13,778 bases of DNA from JAHFQJ01 sp046050125 (GCA_046050125.1 JBJOQB010000196.1:1-13778), one strand, 5' to 3'. Shown: positions 1-7,886, counted from the first letter of the stretch. Notes: generated by a model from the letters alone, not told the origin. Numbers and translations are program-made.

Positions 1-25
1 ATTTAGTTTTATTTAATTTAACTTA

Positions 26-34
26 TGCTATAAT
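26..34 (+). promoter_or_regulatory. Extended -10 promoter candidate upstream of argC
   Basis: The bases TGCTATAAT form a perfect extended -10 element (TG-N-TATAAT). No good -35 lies 17 bases upstream, which extended -10 promoters can tolerate. Transcription would begin near position 41 and give argC a leader of about 200 bases. The leader is very AT-rich and contains a 10-base inverted repeat (145-154 with 179-188) but no open frame I trust. In such AT-rich DNA chance -10 matches are common, so this is only a candidate. Confidence 0.35.
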
Positions 35-239
35 TCATTTCATCAAAAGCGTATAGGTAATTTTAATAACTATATATTTTAGTCTATTTATTCTATTTTG
101 TTTATCTATGATTAATTTATAACCGTTTTTATATTTCCTATACTTATAACATATAGCTAATTTATTATATTTTATTAAATATGTTATATATAAATCCTTA
201 TTAATAAATATAATTTCTGCATTAGGTTGAGGGATAAAA

Positions 240-1295
240 ATGTATAATTATAAACCAAAAATTAACGTTGGTATTGTTGGTGGAACTGGTTACACAGGTT
301 CAGAGTTACTACGCTTACTAGCAGCTCACCCACAAGTAGAAATTAAAGTTATTACTTCACGTAGTGAGGCTGGTATAAACGTTAATAAAATGTTTCCAAA
401 TTTACGTGGAATACTTGATATAGAATTTACAGCTCCGCAAGATAATTCATTTGATGAATGTGATATTGTGTTTTTTGCTACTCCTCATGGGGTTGCTATG
501 CAACAAGCTGAAAGCCTCATCAAAAAAGATATTAGAATTATAGATTTAGCTGCTGATTTTAGAATAAAAGACACTAAAATTTTTGAAAAGTGGTACAAAA
601 TGGAGCATATTTGCCCACATATTCTTGAAAAAGCAGTATATGGTTTACCAGAAATTAATCGTGATGCAATTAGAGAAGCACAAGTTATTGGTTTACCAGG
701 GTGTTACCCAACATCAGTGCAATTAGGTTTAGCTCCTGTACTTAGGGCAGGTTTAATTGATGGCAAGACTTTAATTGCAGATTGCAAATCAGGTGTGTCA
801 GGTGCTGGTCGCAAGGCTGAAATTGGAAGTTTAATGGCAGAAGCAGCGGATAGCTTTAAAGCTTATGCAGTTGCAAATGGGCATAGACATCAACCAGAAA
901 TAGCACAAGGCTTAAAAGCAATTGCTAAACATGATGATATTAACATTCATTTTATCCCGCATTTAGTGCCAATGATTCGTGGCATACATTCAACGATATA
1001 TGCACGCATTTTACCAGAAGCATTAGAGGCTAATTTTCAAAAGTTATACGAAAATTTCTATATTGCAGAACCATTTGTAGATGTTTTACCTGAAGGTAGC
1101 CACCCAGAAACAAGGCATGTAAAAGCTAGTAATAAAGTACAAATAGCAGTGCATAAACAAGATGATTTACTAATTATATTAGTTGTTGAGGATAATTTGG
1201 TAAAAGGTGCTGCTGGTCAAGGTGTACAATGCTTAAATATCATGTGTAATTTCCCTGAAATGATGGGATTAAATCATATTGCAATCGCCCCATAA
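240..1295 (+). CDS. argC: N-acetyl-gamma-glutamyl-phosphate reductase (ArgC)
   Basis: ArgC carries out the NADPH-dependent reduction of N-acetylglutamyl phosphate to N-acetylglutamate semialdehyde, the third step of arginine/ornithine synthesis, in the cytoplasm. The 351-residue length suits the family. The N-terminal nucleotide-binding loop GGTGYTG is at residues 14-20. The catalytic cysteine is C155 in GLPGCYPTS, and the conserved GHRHQPEI segment at 214-221 carries the second catalytic residue, a histidine. The C-terminal GAAGQG motif is also present. The ATG start is supported by a GAGGGA ribosome binding site just upstream. The gene stands alone: about 210 bases and a long A/T palindrome separate it from the next gene. 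Nothing indicates inactivation. Identification is secure from sequence motifs. Confidence 0.97.
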   Translation: MYNYKPKINVGIVGGTGYTGSELLRLLAAHPQVEIKVITSRSEAGINVNKMFPNLRGILDIEFTAPQDNSFDECDIVFFATPHGVAMQQAESLIKKDIRIIDLAADFRIKDTKIFEKWYKMEHICPHILEKAVYGLPEINRDAIREAQVIGLPGCYPTSVQLGLAPVLRAGLIDGKTLIADCKSGVSGAGRKAEIGSLMAEAADSFKAYAVANGHRHQPEIAQGLKAIAKHDDINIHFIPHLVPMIRGIHSTIYARILPEALEANFQKLYENFYIAEPFVDVLPEGSHPETRHVKASNKVQIAVHKQDDLLIILVVEDNLVKGAAGQGVQCLNIMCNFPEMMGLNHIAIAP

Positions 1296-1309
1296 TAATT
1301 TATTTTATT

Positions 1310-1347
1310 TATAAATATATATTAAAATATTTTAATATATATTTATA
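1310..1347. repeat. Perfect 38-base A/T palindrome
   Basis: This segment, 15 bases after the argC stop codon, equals its own reverse complement over 38 bases with no mismatch and contains no G or C. It could extrude as a cruciform or form a long weak RNA hairpin at the argC 3' end. It lacks the U-run expected of a standard terminator. Its function is unknown. Confidence 0.7.
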
Positions 1348-1506
1348 TAATATTAAGATGGCTATATTTACTGTATACATTGATAAATAAGGTAGTAACA
1401 TACTTTATGCTCATGTTTACAGAATATTTATAGAAATTTTATAAGCTTTATTTTATTGCTTTTTTAGGATAGAATATAGGTTTAGGCACCTTATAAGGTA
1501 TTACAA

Positions 1507-2700
1507 ATGGATATTCTATCTAGCCTCATTAGTTTTTTAGAGGGTGGTATATTACATTTAAGCGTAGGTAAAATGGTAATTGTAGCACTAGTATTTACTC
1601 ATATTACTATTGCAGCTGTTACGATTTTTTTACATCGCTCACAAGCACATCGCTCACTTGATTTACATGCTATACCAAGTCATTTTTTTAGATTTTGGCT
1701 TTGGCTTACAACTGGTATGGTAACCAAAGAATGGGTTGCTGTTCATAGAAAACATCATGCAAAATGTGAAACTCCAGATGACCCGCATAGCCCTCAAACT
1801 AGAGGCATTAAAAAAGTATTGCTAGAAGGTGCAGAATTATATCGTACAGAATCTAAAAATATGGAAACCATTGAAAAATATGGTCATGGTACGCCAGATG
1901 ATTGGATTGAAAGAAATCTATATACAAGATTTTCTTGGCAAGGTGTTGGTTTAGCATTAATTCTAAATGTATCTTTATTTGGTGTTTTTGGTTTAACCAT
2001 TTGGGCATTACAGATGGCATGGATTCCAATTTGGGCTGCAGGTGTTATTAATGGTTTAGGTCATTTTATTGGCTACAGAAATTTTGATGCTGCTGATGCT
2101 TCGACTAACTTAGTTCCTTGGGGTATTATCATTGGTGGTGAAGAATTACATAATAATCATCACACATACCCAACTTCAGCACGTTTATCAAATAAATGGT
2201 ATGAATTTGATATTGGTTGGATGTACATTAGAATTTTAGAAATTTGTGGTTTGGCTAAAGTGAAAAAAATTGCACCAACAGTTAAGCTTAACAAAAATGC
2301 AATTAAAGATTGTACACAATCAACTTTACAAGCATTAATTCATCACAGATATGATGCAATGGATAAGTATAAGCGTATTTTAATGTCTGCATATAATCAA
2401 GAATCAGATAAATTAAAAGCCCAAGTAAGTAAAATTCAAGATGTTAAAGGTTTATTATTGAAAGATAATTCACAGCTTACAACAGATGAACAAAAAGCTT
2501 TAAGTGAAATATTTAATAACAGTAAGAGTATACAGGTTTTATATGAGATGCGTTTAGAATTGCTAAAATTATGGGAAAAATCTCATGATACATCAGAGCA
2601 ATTACTACAAAATCTACAAGAATGGTGTAAAAAAGCTGAAAATAGCAATATGCCATCTTTAAAAGAATTTGTTACTAGGGTGCAAAGTTATGCAATATAG
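1507..2700 (+). CDS. Membrane fatty acid desaturase, DesA-like
   Basis: This is an integral-membrane acyl-lipid or acyl-CoA desaturase of the three-histidine-box, di-iron family, which inserts double bonds into fatty acyl chains. The boxes are HRSQAH (H43, H48), HRKHH (H80, H83, H84) and HNNHH (H215, H218, H219), together enough to hold the di-iron centre. Hydrophobic segments lie at about residues 22-42, 60-72, 145-168 and 170-190. Residues 250-397 form a soluble helical tail rich in Lys, Gln and Glu. Tails of this kind are, as far as I recall, usual in betaproteobacterial members of about 395 residues, so I do not read it as a fusion. The start has a TAAGGT ribosome binding site. The exact regiospecificity and lipid substrate cannot be told from sequence. 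Confidence 0.9.
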   Translation: MDILSSLISFLEGGILHLSVGKMVIVALVFTHITIAAVTIFLHRSQAHRSLDLHAIPSHFFRFWLWLTTGMVTKEWVAVHRKHHAKCETPDDPHSPQTRGIKKVLLEGAELYRTESKNMETIEKYGHGTPDDWIERNLYTRFSWQGVGLALILNVSLFGVFGLTIWALQMAWIPIWAAGVINGLGHFIGYRNFDAADASTNLVPWGIIIGGEELHNNHHTYPTSARLSNKWYEFDIGWMYIRILEICGLAKVKKIAPTVKLNKNAIKDCTQSTLQALIHHRYDAMDKYKRILMSAYNQESDKLKAQVSKIQDVKGLLLKDNSQLTTDEQKALSEIFNNSKSIQVLYEMRLELLKLWEKSHDTSEQLLQNLQEWCKKAENSNMPSLKEFVTRVQSYAI

Positions 2701-2739
2701 TTAATTTATATTAAGTTAATTATATAGTTGAAGTTTGAT

Positions 2740-2766
2740 AAAGCGGGGTAAATCTCCGCTTTTTTT
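2740..2766 (+). terminator. Rho-independent terminator after the desaturase
   Basis: AAAGCGGGG and CTCCGCTTT form a nine-pair stem (one G-U pair) around a TAAAT loop, directly followed by more T residues. It ends the desaturase transcript 40 bases past the stop codon and separates it from mnmA. Confidence 0.9.
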
Positions 2767-2800
2767 ATATAGTATTATTTATTAAGAATAGAAAAAAAAT

Positions 2801-3937
2801 ATGGCTTATGTTGTAATTGGAATGTCTGGCGGAGTTGATTCTTCAGTAGCTGCTTGGTTATTAAAACAGCAAGGGCATACTGTGCACGGCGTTTTTATGA
2901 AGAATTGGGAAGATGATGATGACAGTGAGTACTGTTCTTCTCGTCAAGACTGGTTAGATGCAGCCAGTGTAGCTGATAAAATTGGCATTGATATTGATGC
3001 TGTGAATTTTTCTTCTAATTATAAACAAAATGTATTTAGTCATTTTTTAAGTGAATACGAAGCAGGGCGTACGCCAAATCCTGATATATTTTGTAATTCA
3101 GAGATTAAATTTAAGGCATTTTTAGAATATGCAATGAATTTAGGTGCTGATTACATTGCTACAGGGCATTATGCAAAGTTAGAAGCTGATGAAAAAAATA
3201 ATATTGTGAACCTAAAAAAAGCAGTTGACAATACGAAAGACCAAAGTTATTTTTTATATCGTTTGCAACAACATCAATTACAAAAAAGCTTATTTCCTTT
3301 GGGCGATATACCTAAAACACAAGTGCGAGAAATTGCAAAAAATTTAAATTTACATAATGCTACTAAAAAAGATTCTACAGGCATATGTTTTATTGGCGAG
3401 CGTCCTTTTCGTGAGTTTTTAAACAAATATGTTGCAAATAAACACGGTAAAATATTAACGGATACAGGCAAAGTAATTGGCGAACATATAGGTTTGGCGT
3501 TCTACACGATTGGGCAACGCAAAGGGATTGGTATTGGCGGTTTGCAAAATAGTAGCGGAGAGCCATGGTTTGTAGCAAGAAAAGATGTAGAAAATAATAT
3601 GTTGTATGTTGTGCAAGGGCATGACCACCCGTGGTTATTACAAAATATAGTAACTACACAGGATATGAGCTTTACTAGTGATTTTGCACAGGCAAGTATA
3701 TTAAATAATATTGGCAATAATACAGATTTAATATGGAATGGCAGCGCTAAAACACGTTACAGGCAAGTAGATGCTTCTTGTATATTACAAAGTAAAAAAA
3801 ATATTACTAATAATCAATTAAATAGTTTAGAATTAAGTTTTAGCTTTGAGCAAGCACAATGGGCGGTTACAGCTGGGCAATCATTGGTATTATATAAAGA
3901 TGAGGTTTGTTTAGGCGGCGGGATTATTTATAGTTAA
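2801..3937 (+). CDS. mnmA: tRNA-specific 2-thiouridylase MnmA
   Basis: MnmA adenylates and thiolates C2 of wobble uridine 34 in the tRNAs for Lys, Glu and Gln, taking sulfur from a relay (TusE or a cysteine desulfurase, depending on species). The 378 residues match the family. The PP-loop SGGVDSS is at 9-15. The two catalytic cysteines are C98 in NPDIFCN and C196 in DSTGICFIGERPFREFL. GHYA (122-125) and KDQSYFL (146-152) are also conserved tRNA- and ATP-contact segments. The ATG at 2801 aligns with the usual N-terminus (MAYVVIGMSGG), although no clear Shine-Dalgarno precedes it, only an A-rich stretch. The gene appears to be its own transcription unit between the upstream terminator and a convergent neighbour. 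Another U34 modifier, trhO, is at the far end of the window. Confidence 0.97.
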   Translation: MAYVVIGMSGGVDSSVAAWLLKQQGHTVHGVFMKNWEDDDDSEYCSSRQDWLDAASVADKIGIDIDAVNFSSNYKQNVFSHFLSEYEAGRTPNPDIFCNSEIKFKAFLEYAMNLGADYIATGHYAKLEADEKNNIVNLKKAVDNTKDQSYFLYRLQQHQLQKSLFPLGDIPKTQVREIAKNLNLHNATKKDSTGICFIGERPFREFLNKYVANKHGKILTDTGKVIGEHIGLAFYTIGQRKGIGIGGLQNSSGEPWFVARKDVENNMLYVVQGHDHPWLLQNIVTTQDMSFTSDFAQASILNNIGNNTDLIWNGSAKTRYRQVDASCILQSKKNITNNQLNSLELSFSFEQAQWAVTAGQSLVLYKDEVCLGGGIIYS

Positions 3938-3967
3938 GCATTTATTTATGAATAGTGCTAAAATACT

Positions 3968-3993
3968 ACCTGCTTACTAACATGTATGCAGGT
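3968..3993. terminator. Possible hairpin between convergent mnmA and the deacylase gene
   Basis: ACCTGC (3968-3973) and GCAGGT (3988-3993) form a six-pair stem with a 14-base loop in the 75-base gap between two converging genes. No T-run follows on either strand, so termination here would be weak or need Rho. Its position is the main reason to list it. Confidence 0.3.
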
Positions 3994-4012
3994 GTGAAAG
4001 ATAAATATTGCT

Positions 4013-4942
4013 TTATTCAATATCTTCAAAAGAATTTCTAACTCCAAAATAAAACCACTCTCCGCCATTACTTGCATTTAATTTAGGTAAGAGAATATAC
4101 CCATCTTGTTTGGCGATGATATTATCCCCATTTTTTCTATAAGCTAAAATCTGACCTTGATTTACAGGTTCAAAATGCTTCCAATCTTGATACAAGTTAT
4201 CGCCATCATTTCTGTAATAAACATCTTGCATATGTATACATAATAAATCATCTTCACTAAGCTTTGGGCTATTATTTGAATTATTAATATATGCTTGGCA
4301 AGTTGGCGTTAGCATATTTAAGTAAATTAAACTTTTGATAATTGCTTGATATGCATTATCTGGTGCTGTTTTTGATAGATGTTGTCCACATTCTAAGGTT
4401 ATAGCAGTGATACCATGTAATCGTGCATATTCTGTTGTGCCTTGGGATTCTTTATCGTCTTCTTCATCTTTATCTTCAGCATCGCTAAATGCTTGTTGCC
4501 AGCCATAAATGAAGTTTTTTACGCCAACATTTTTCGCATAATCTATCTCTTTTTTATCATTTCCACTTAGAAAGATAAACGCTTCTTCTTTTGAATTAGT
4601 TTGTGATGCATATGAATGTAAATCAAGTAAAAAATCGCCTTTTTCAATGAAATTACATAATATTGCATCTAAATAATCTTCATAATCATTATTTACTTCT
4701 TTTTTATATAAATAGCGATTTAAATTTCTTTGGATAAATCTTACATCTTCATTATATGCTCTTGGGTTAGCAATTGGCATTAAATGTAAGCTTCCATTGC
4801 TTAACTCAATATATTCGCTCTCAATCTCTTGTATAATACGATTAATTGCGATTGTTCCGCATTTCTCATTACCATGTACTGCACCCATAATACATAAAGA
4901 TATGCCTGAATTAATCGTTTTGTAACTTATAGTTTTAATCAT
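4013..4942 (-). CDS. Zinc deacylase, aspartoacylase/succinylglutamate desuccinylase (AstE/AspA) family
   Basis: This M14-like zinc amidohydrolase should hydrolyse the amide of an N-acyl amino acid or amine. The metal site is complete: H23 and E26 in GAVHGNE, and H108 in DLHS. NPRA (58-61) and RNLNR (71-75) match the substrate-carboxylate-binding region, and E183 in ITLECGQH is the expected catalytic glutamate. The length (309) suits the family. A run of acidic residues at about 153-164 sits in a loop before the catalytic strand and is unusual. The C-terminal beta domain (about 220-309) looks intact. The gene follows the PLP decarboxylase by 43 bases on the same strand, so the two are probably co-transcribed. 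Which acyl group and amine it acts on is unknown. No astABCD genes are in view, so a role in arginine catabolism is not supported. Confidence 0.82.
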   Translation of the reverse strand: MIKTISYKTINSGISLCIMGAVHGNEKCGTIAINRIIQEIESEYIELSNGSLHLMPIANPRAYNEDVRFIQRNLNRYLYKKEVNNDYEDYLDAILCNFIEKGDFLLDLHSYASQTNSKEEAFIFLSGNDKKEIDYAKNVGVKNFIYGWQQAFSDAEDKDEEDDKESQGTTEYARLHGITAITLECGQHLSKTAPDNAYQAIIKSLIYLNMLTPTCQAYINNSNNSPKLSEDDLLCIHMQDVYYRNDGDNLYQDWKHFEPVNQGQILAYRKNGDNIIAKQDGYILLPKLNASNGGEWFYFGVRNSFEDIE

Positions 4943-4985
4943 TTTTGTTTTATTGACTTGTTTAATTTTACTTGGCTTTTAGCTT

Positions 4986-6194
4986 TTAAATAATAATTTC
5001 TTCTGGTTTATAATGACTTAAAAAATCAGTATGCGACATTGATAAACCATAAGCACCCGCTAAGCAAAACACTGCTATATCTCCAATATTTGCATTTTCA
5101 ATATATAAATTATTTGCTACTTTATCTGCTGTATTGCATAAAGGCCCGCCGATGAAAACATGTTCTTGGCTTACTTTTTCTTGTTGGTCAAAAATTTTAT
5201 CTTGATTTAATTCAATAATTTCCACAGGGTGGTTAATTGAAAGTGCGGCAGGTCTTCTAAAGTGATTTGTTCCTCCCGCAGTTACAACTTGTTTTATACC
5301 ACGACTATCTTTTATATCTAAAATTTCTGTGCAGTACCAGCCAGAATCAGCTGTTAAGTATCTGCCTAATTCAAGCACAAAAGAACGGTCTTGGAACTGA
5401 TATTCTTCAATTAATTTATATAAACCTTGTGCATATAAATCTGGGGAGAAGTTTTTACCTTTTTGTAAGTAATCAATACCAAATCCACCGCCAAAATCAA
5501 TTATTTCACATTTAATATTTTCAAAAGTAGATTCAATTTTCTTTGATAATCCAAACACTAATTTACAATTTGTAAGTAAATCATCTACGCTTAGTACGCC
5601 TGAGGCAGCGTATACATGTAAACCTTTGAACTTCAAGTTTGATAATTGATTGATAATTGGTAAGTAATCAATTAATTTTTCTTCATCTATACCTAATTTT
5701 TTTGAACCGCCAGAGAAATTTGCTTGTGCATCATGAATATCAAAATCAGCATTTATGCGAATTAAAATATCTTGTACTTTGCCATATTTTTTTGCTATTT
5801 CATTGAGTCGATAAGCCTCAGCTAGTGATTCAATATGCACTGTACGTAAACCATGTTTTACGCTCCATTCTAATTCTTCAGGTGATTTACCTGGCCCTGT
5901 AAAAATTAATTCATTGGCACTAAATCCTGCTTCAAAGCACTTCATACCTTCGCCAAGGCTGGCAATTTCTACTCCTCTAACCCCTGCATTTTTTGCTGTA
6001 GTTAAAAAATGTTTATGTGGATTAGCCTTTAATGCATAAAATATATTTACGCTAGCAGGCATAATTGATTTTAAGTGTTGAATTTTATTATGCATATAAG
6101 ATGTGTCATATACATAAAAGCTACGTTTACCTTGTTGTGATTGCTGTTGGTATATTTCTTGGATTTTTGATTTTACATGTGGAGGTAATAACAT
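4986..6194 (-). CDS. Fold-type III PLP-dependent decarboxylase (DAP decarboxylase/BtrK-like)
   Basis: This belongs to the alanine-racemase-fold decarboxylases, the group containing diaminopimelate and group IV ornithine decarboxylases. K56 in YALKANP is the expected Schiff-base lysine. H193 (GLHVYAASG) should stack on the PLP ring. GGGFGIDY at 235-242 and ELGR at 275-278 bind the phosphate and ring. The C-terminal half has C353 in GPLCNTAD and Y382 in GAYGLSMS. The usual CES/CDS-x-D motif is changed to CNTAD, and the DAP-decarboxylase HIGSQ-type segment is HVYAASG. Together with ELGRYL and the FLSH ending, this resembles clades acting on conjugated amino acids (BtrK, FslC) more than LysA, but I cannot exclude DAP decarboxylase. 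An AGGA site precedes the ATG, and a sigma70-type promoter lies about 100 bases upstream. It leads a two-gene unit with the deacylase. Confidence 0.8.
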   Translation of the reverse strand: MLLPPHVKSKIQEIYQQQSQQGKRSFYVYDTSYMHNKIQHLKSIMPASVNIFYALKANPHKHFLTTAKNAGVRGVEIASLGEGMKCFEAGFSANELIFTGPGKSPEELEWSVKHGLRTVHIESLAEAYRLNEIAKKYGKVQDILIRINADFDIHDAQANFSGGSKKLGIDEEKLIDYLPIINQLSNLKFKGLHVYAASGVLSVDDLLTNCKLVFGLSKKIESTFENIKCEIIDFGGGFGIDYLQKGKNFSPDLYAQGLYKLIEEYQFQDRSFVLELGRYLTADSGWYCTEILDIKDSRGIKQVVTAGGTNHFRRPAALSINHPVEIIELNQDKIFDQQEKVSQEHVFIGGPLCNTADKVANNLYIENANIGDIAVFCLAGAYGLSMSHTDFLSHYKPEEIII

Positions 6195-6296
6195 ATTTTT
6201 CCTATACTTGATGAGTATTTATTAATTACAGGCTTATCTATTGAGCTTTTTTATTTTATATATACTTATATCGTCATAATTTTTCATTTAGTTTGT

Positions 6297-6325
6297 ATTA
6301 TAGCTAAATTAGAATATTTTGTCAT
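6297..6325 (-). promoter_or_regulatory. Sigma70-type promoter for the decarboxylase-deacylase pair
   Basis: On the minus strand ATGACA (6325-6320, five of six matches to TTGACA) is followed after exactly 17 bases by a perfect TATAAT (6302-6297). Transcription would start near 6290, giving a leader of about 95 bases before the decarboxylase ATG. It is one of the two best-matching promoters in the window. Confidence 0.6.
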
Positions 6326-6402
6326 AGAGGCAGACGCTAAAATTACGACGAAGATATTACAAATAGTACAGCTAGGAACGAAGTCGTGAGTTTACGAACA
6401 AC
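6326..6402. other. GC-richer intergenic patch of unknown role
   Basis: This patch is clearly richer in G and C than the surrounding nearly pure A/T spacer and lies directly upstream of the decarboxylase promoter's -35. It holds ACGAC (6345-6349) and GTCGT (6383-6387) in inverted orientation, and a TTACGA hexamer twice (6343-6348, 6392-6397). It has no convincing open frame and no tRNA signature. It could be a regulator-binding region, a dispersed intergenic repeat, or gene debris. The rest of the 284-base gap shows nothing else I can support. Confidence 0.3.
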
Positions 6403-6478
6403 AATTTTTATGATAACAAATATGCCAAATTATTATGGTTTAACTATATATCATTTTAAGATGCCATATTCATTACTC

Positions 6479-7354
6479 TTAAAAAGAATAAACAATCAGC
6501 CATAAACAAAAACTAAACATTACAACATACTGATTACTAATAAAAACTTTGAAGTAATCGCTTGTGTGCGTGCTATAGAGTTTTTTATAATCATAAAAAA
6601 ATAATTTAGCAAAGCCAAAAATTAAGTTTATTGCCACAAAGGTAAAATTTGTAAAAATATAGAATAAATAAGCATGAATGAGCCAATATATAACACTAAA
6701 AATTAATATGGTTACTTGTGCATATTTTCCTAAAAAAACAGCGGAGGTTTTTATGCCAATATTAAGGTCATATGGTCTGTCTACCATTGCATATGCAGTG
6801 TCGTAAGCAAAAACTAATAATACATTTGCTATTAATAATAAATAACATGTAAAAGATATAGCAAGATTTTGAGCAGTGTAAGCCATAGGTATACCCATGG
6901 AAAAAGCTAAGCCTAAATATGCTTGTGGTAAATTAAAAAAACGTTTAAATAATGGATATGTTCCAGCAATTACGAATGAAATTATGGCTAAGTAAATAGT
7001 TTTCGTATTAAATAATAATAAAACTGGCAATCCACTTGCAATACCTAGTATTAATGCAAGGTATAAAGCATGTTTAGCTAAATGAGGATACTTTACTAAA
7101 GGGCGATTTTTAGTACGTTCTACTTCTCCATCAAATCCTCTATCAAAGTAATCATTAATTGCACAACCTGCACTTCGCATACAAACACTACCAAATATAA
7201 ATATCACTAATGTTAATAAATTTACTTTAGAGTTTGCTTCTATACTTGCAATGTATAGTGCTGTTAATGTTGGAAAGAGTAAAAGCCAAATTCCAACAGG
7301 TTTGTCTAAGCGAGTTAATTGGTAGTAGGATTTGAAGTATTCATTTAGTTTCAT
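6479..7354 (-). CDS. ubiA: 4-hydroxybenzoate polyprenyltransferase (UbiA)
   Basis: UbiA attaches the polyprenyl tail (octaprenyl in most relatives) to 4-hydroxybenzoate in the inner membrane, the first membrane step of ubiquinone synthesis. The protein is 291 residues and strongly hydrophobic, with about eight or nine membrane helices. The first Mg-diphosphate motif is NDYFDRGFDGEVERTKNRPL (67-86; N67, D68, D71, D75). The second is in residues 184-204, with D185, D192 and D196 followed by GIKTSA. Both match the E. coli UbiA pattern. The ATG overlaps the TGA of the upstream gene as ATGA, and no strong ribosome binding site is visible, so translation is probably coupled. ubiC, a common neighbour, is absent here. 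The gene implies a respiring, ubiquinone-using cell. Confidence 0.95.
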   Translation of the reverse strand: MKLNEYFKSYYQLTRLDKPVGIWLLLFPTLTALYIASIEANSKVNLLTLVIFIFGSVCMRSAGCAINDYFDRGFDGEVERTKNRPLVKYPHLAKHALYLALILGIASGLPVLLLFNTKTIYLAIISFVIAGTYPLFKRFFNLPQAYLGLAFSMGIPMAYTAQNLAISFTCYLLLIANVLLVFAYDTAYAMVDRPYDLNIGIKTSAVFLGKYAQVTILIFSVIYWLIHAYLFYIFTNFTFVAINLIFGFAKLFFYDYKKLYSTHTSDYFKVFISNQYVVMFSFCLWLIVYSF

Positions 7355-7863
7355 TTAATAATATCCATGCTTAGATATTTTTTAAATTTTTCGTTACAAC
7401 CTTTATCAGATTGTTGTATAAGCCAACACCTTAATTCTTCTTCTCTTTCTAATTTTACATTATCTGTAATATAAGCATGGTTTTCTGGTTGCCTTTCTAA
7501 GTTTTTATCTTTAATTGCACGTGTTGTCATTAGATTAATATATTCATCTCCCTTACTTAGGATATCATTTATATAATTAATAATATCTTTTTGAAATATC
7601 CATTCTGAATAACATAATGTAGTTCTAATTTGACGTGTTGTATGATTTTTTTGATTTCCATCTATAAAAATAGCTAACATTTCATGTGTCTTTTCATAAA
7701 TACGCCATTTTTTTTCGTATAAGTCTATCTCATTTTTTTTCTTATTTGTTTGCCATTGTTGATAACCTATATATGCAGTAGCTATTAACTGCATAATTGG
7801 TGTCAATTTTGGCATCTCTCCCCATATATTATTTAAAAAACTCATAATTTCCGATAAGCACAT
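7351..7863 (-). CDS. Hypothetical membrane-anchored protein between mraY and ubiA
   Basis: I do not recognise a named family. The 170-residue protein has one likely membrane segment near residues 19-36 (with the YIGYQQW end), then a basic stop (NKKK) and a highly charged soluble helical region. The pattern after the membrane helix, a charged stretch followed by a KKW-R-YEK-type segment, recalls small proteins annotated only as hypothetical in proteobacterial accessory regions. It starts 23 bases after mraY with an AAGGAA site about 10 bases before the ATG; a second ATG at 7845 is an alternative start. Its stop overlaps the ubiA start by four bases. Being co-transcribed and translationally coupled suggests it is a real gene, not a spurious frame. 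Base composition is like its neighbours. Function is unknown. Confidence 0.72.
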   Translation of the reverse strand: MCLSEIMSFLNNIWGEMPKLTPIMQLIATAYIGYQQWQTNKKKNEIDLYEKKWRIYEKTHEMLAIFIDGNQKNHTTRQIRTTLCYSEWIFQKDIINYINDILSKGDEYINLMTTRAIKDKNLERQPENHAYITDNVKLEREEELRCWLIQQSDKGCNEKFKKYLSMDIIK

Positions 7864-7886
7864 CTAAATTATTTCCTTTATTATTT

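Noticed and set aside
3274..3717. Three overlapping minus-strand open frames inside mnmA
   Set aside because: They lie wholly within a well-supported gene, their proteins have no recognisable motif, and their amino acid content looks like a shadow frame.
5267..5515. Plus-strand 82-residue frame opposite the decarboxylase
   Set aside because: It is a shadow of conserved decarboxylase codons with no ribosome binding site.
6326..6402. Possible tRNA or small RNA gene
   Set aside because: No T-loop GTTCRA motif, no acceptor pairing and no terminator was found, so I list it only as an unexplained patch.
6419..6470. Hairpin AATATG/CATATT downstream of ubiA as a terminator
   Set aside because: The stem is only six A/T-rich pairs with a loop of 40 bases and no T-run, which is what chance gives in this composition.
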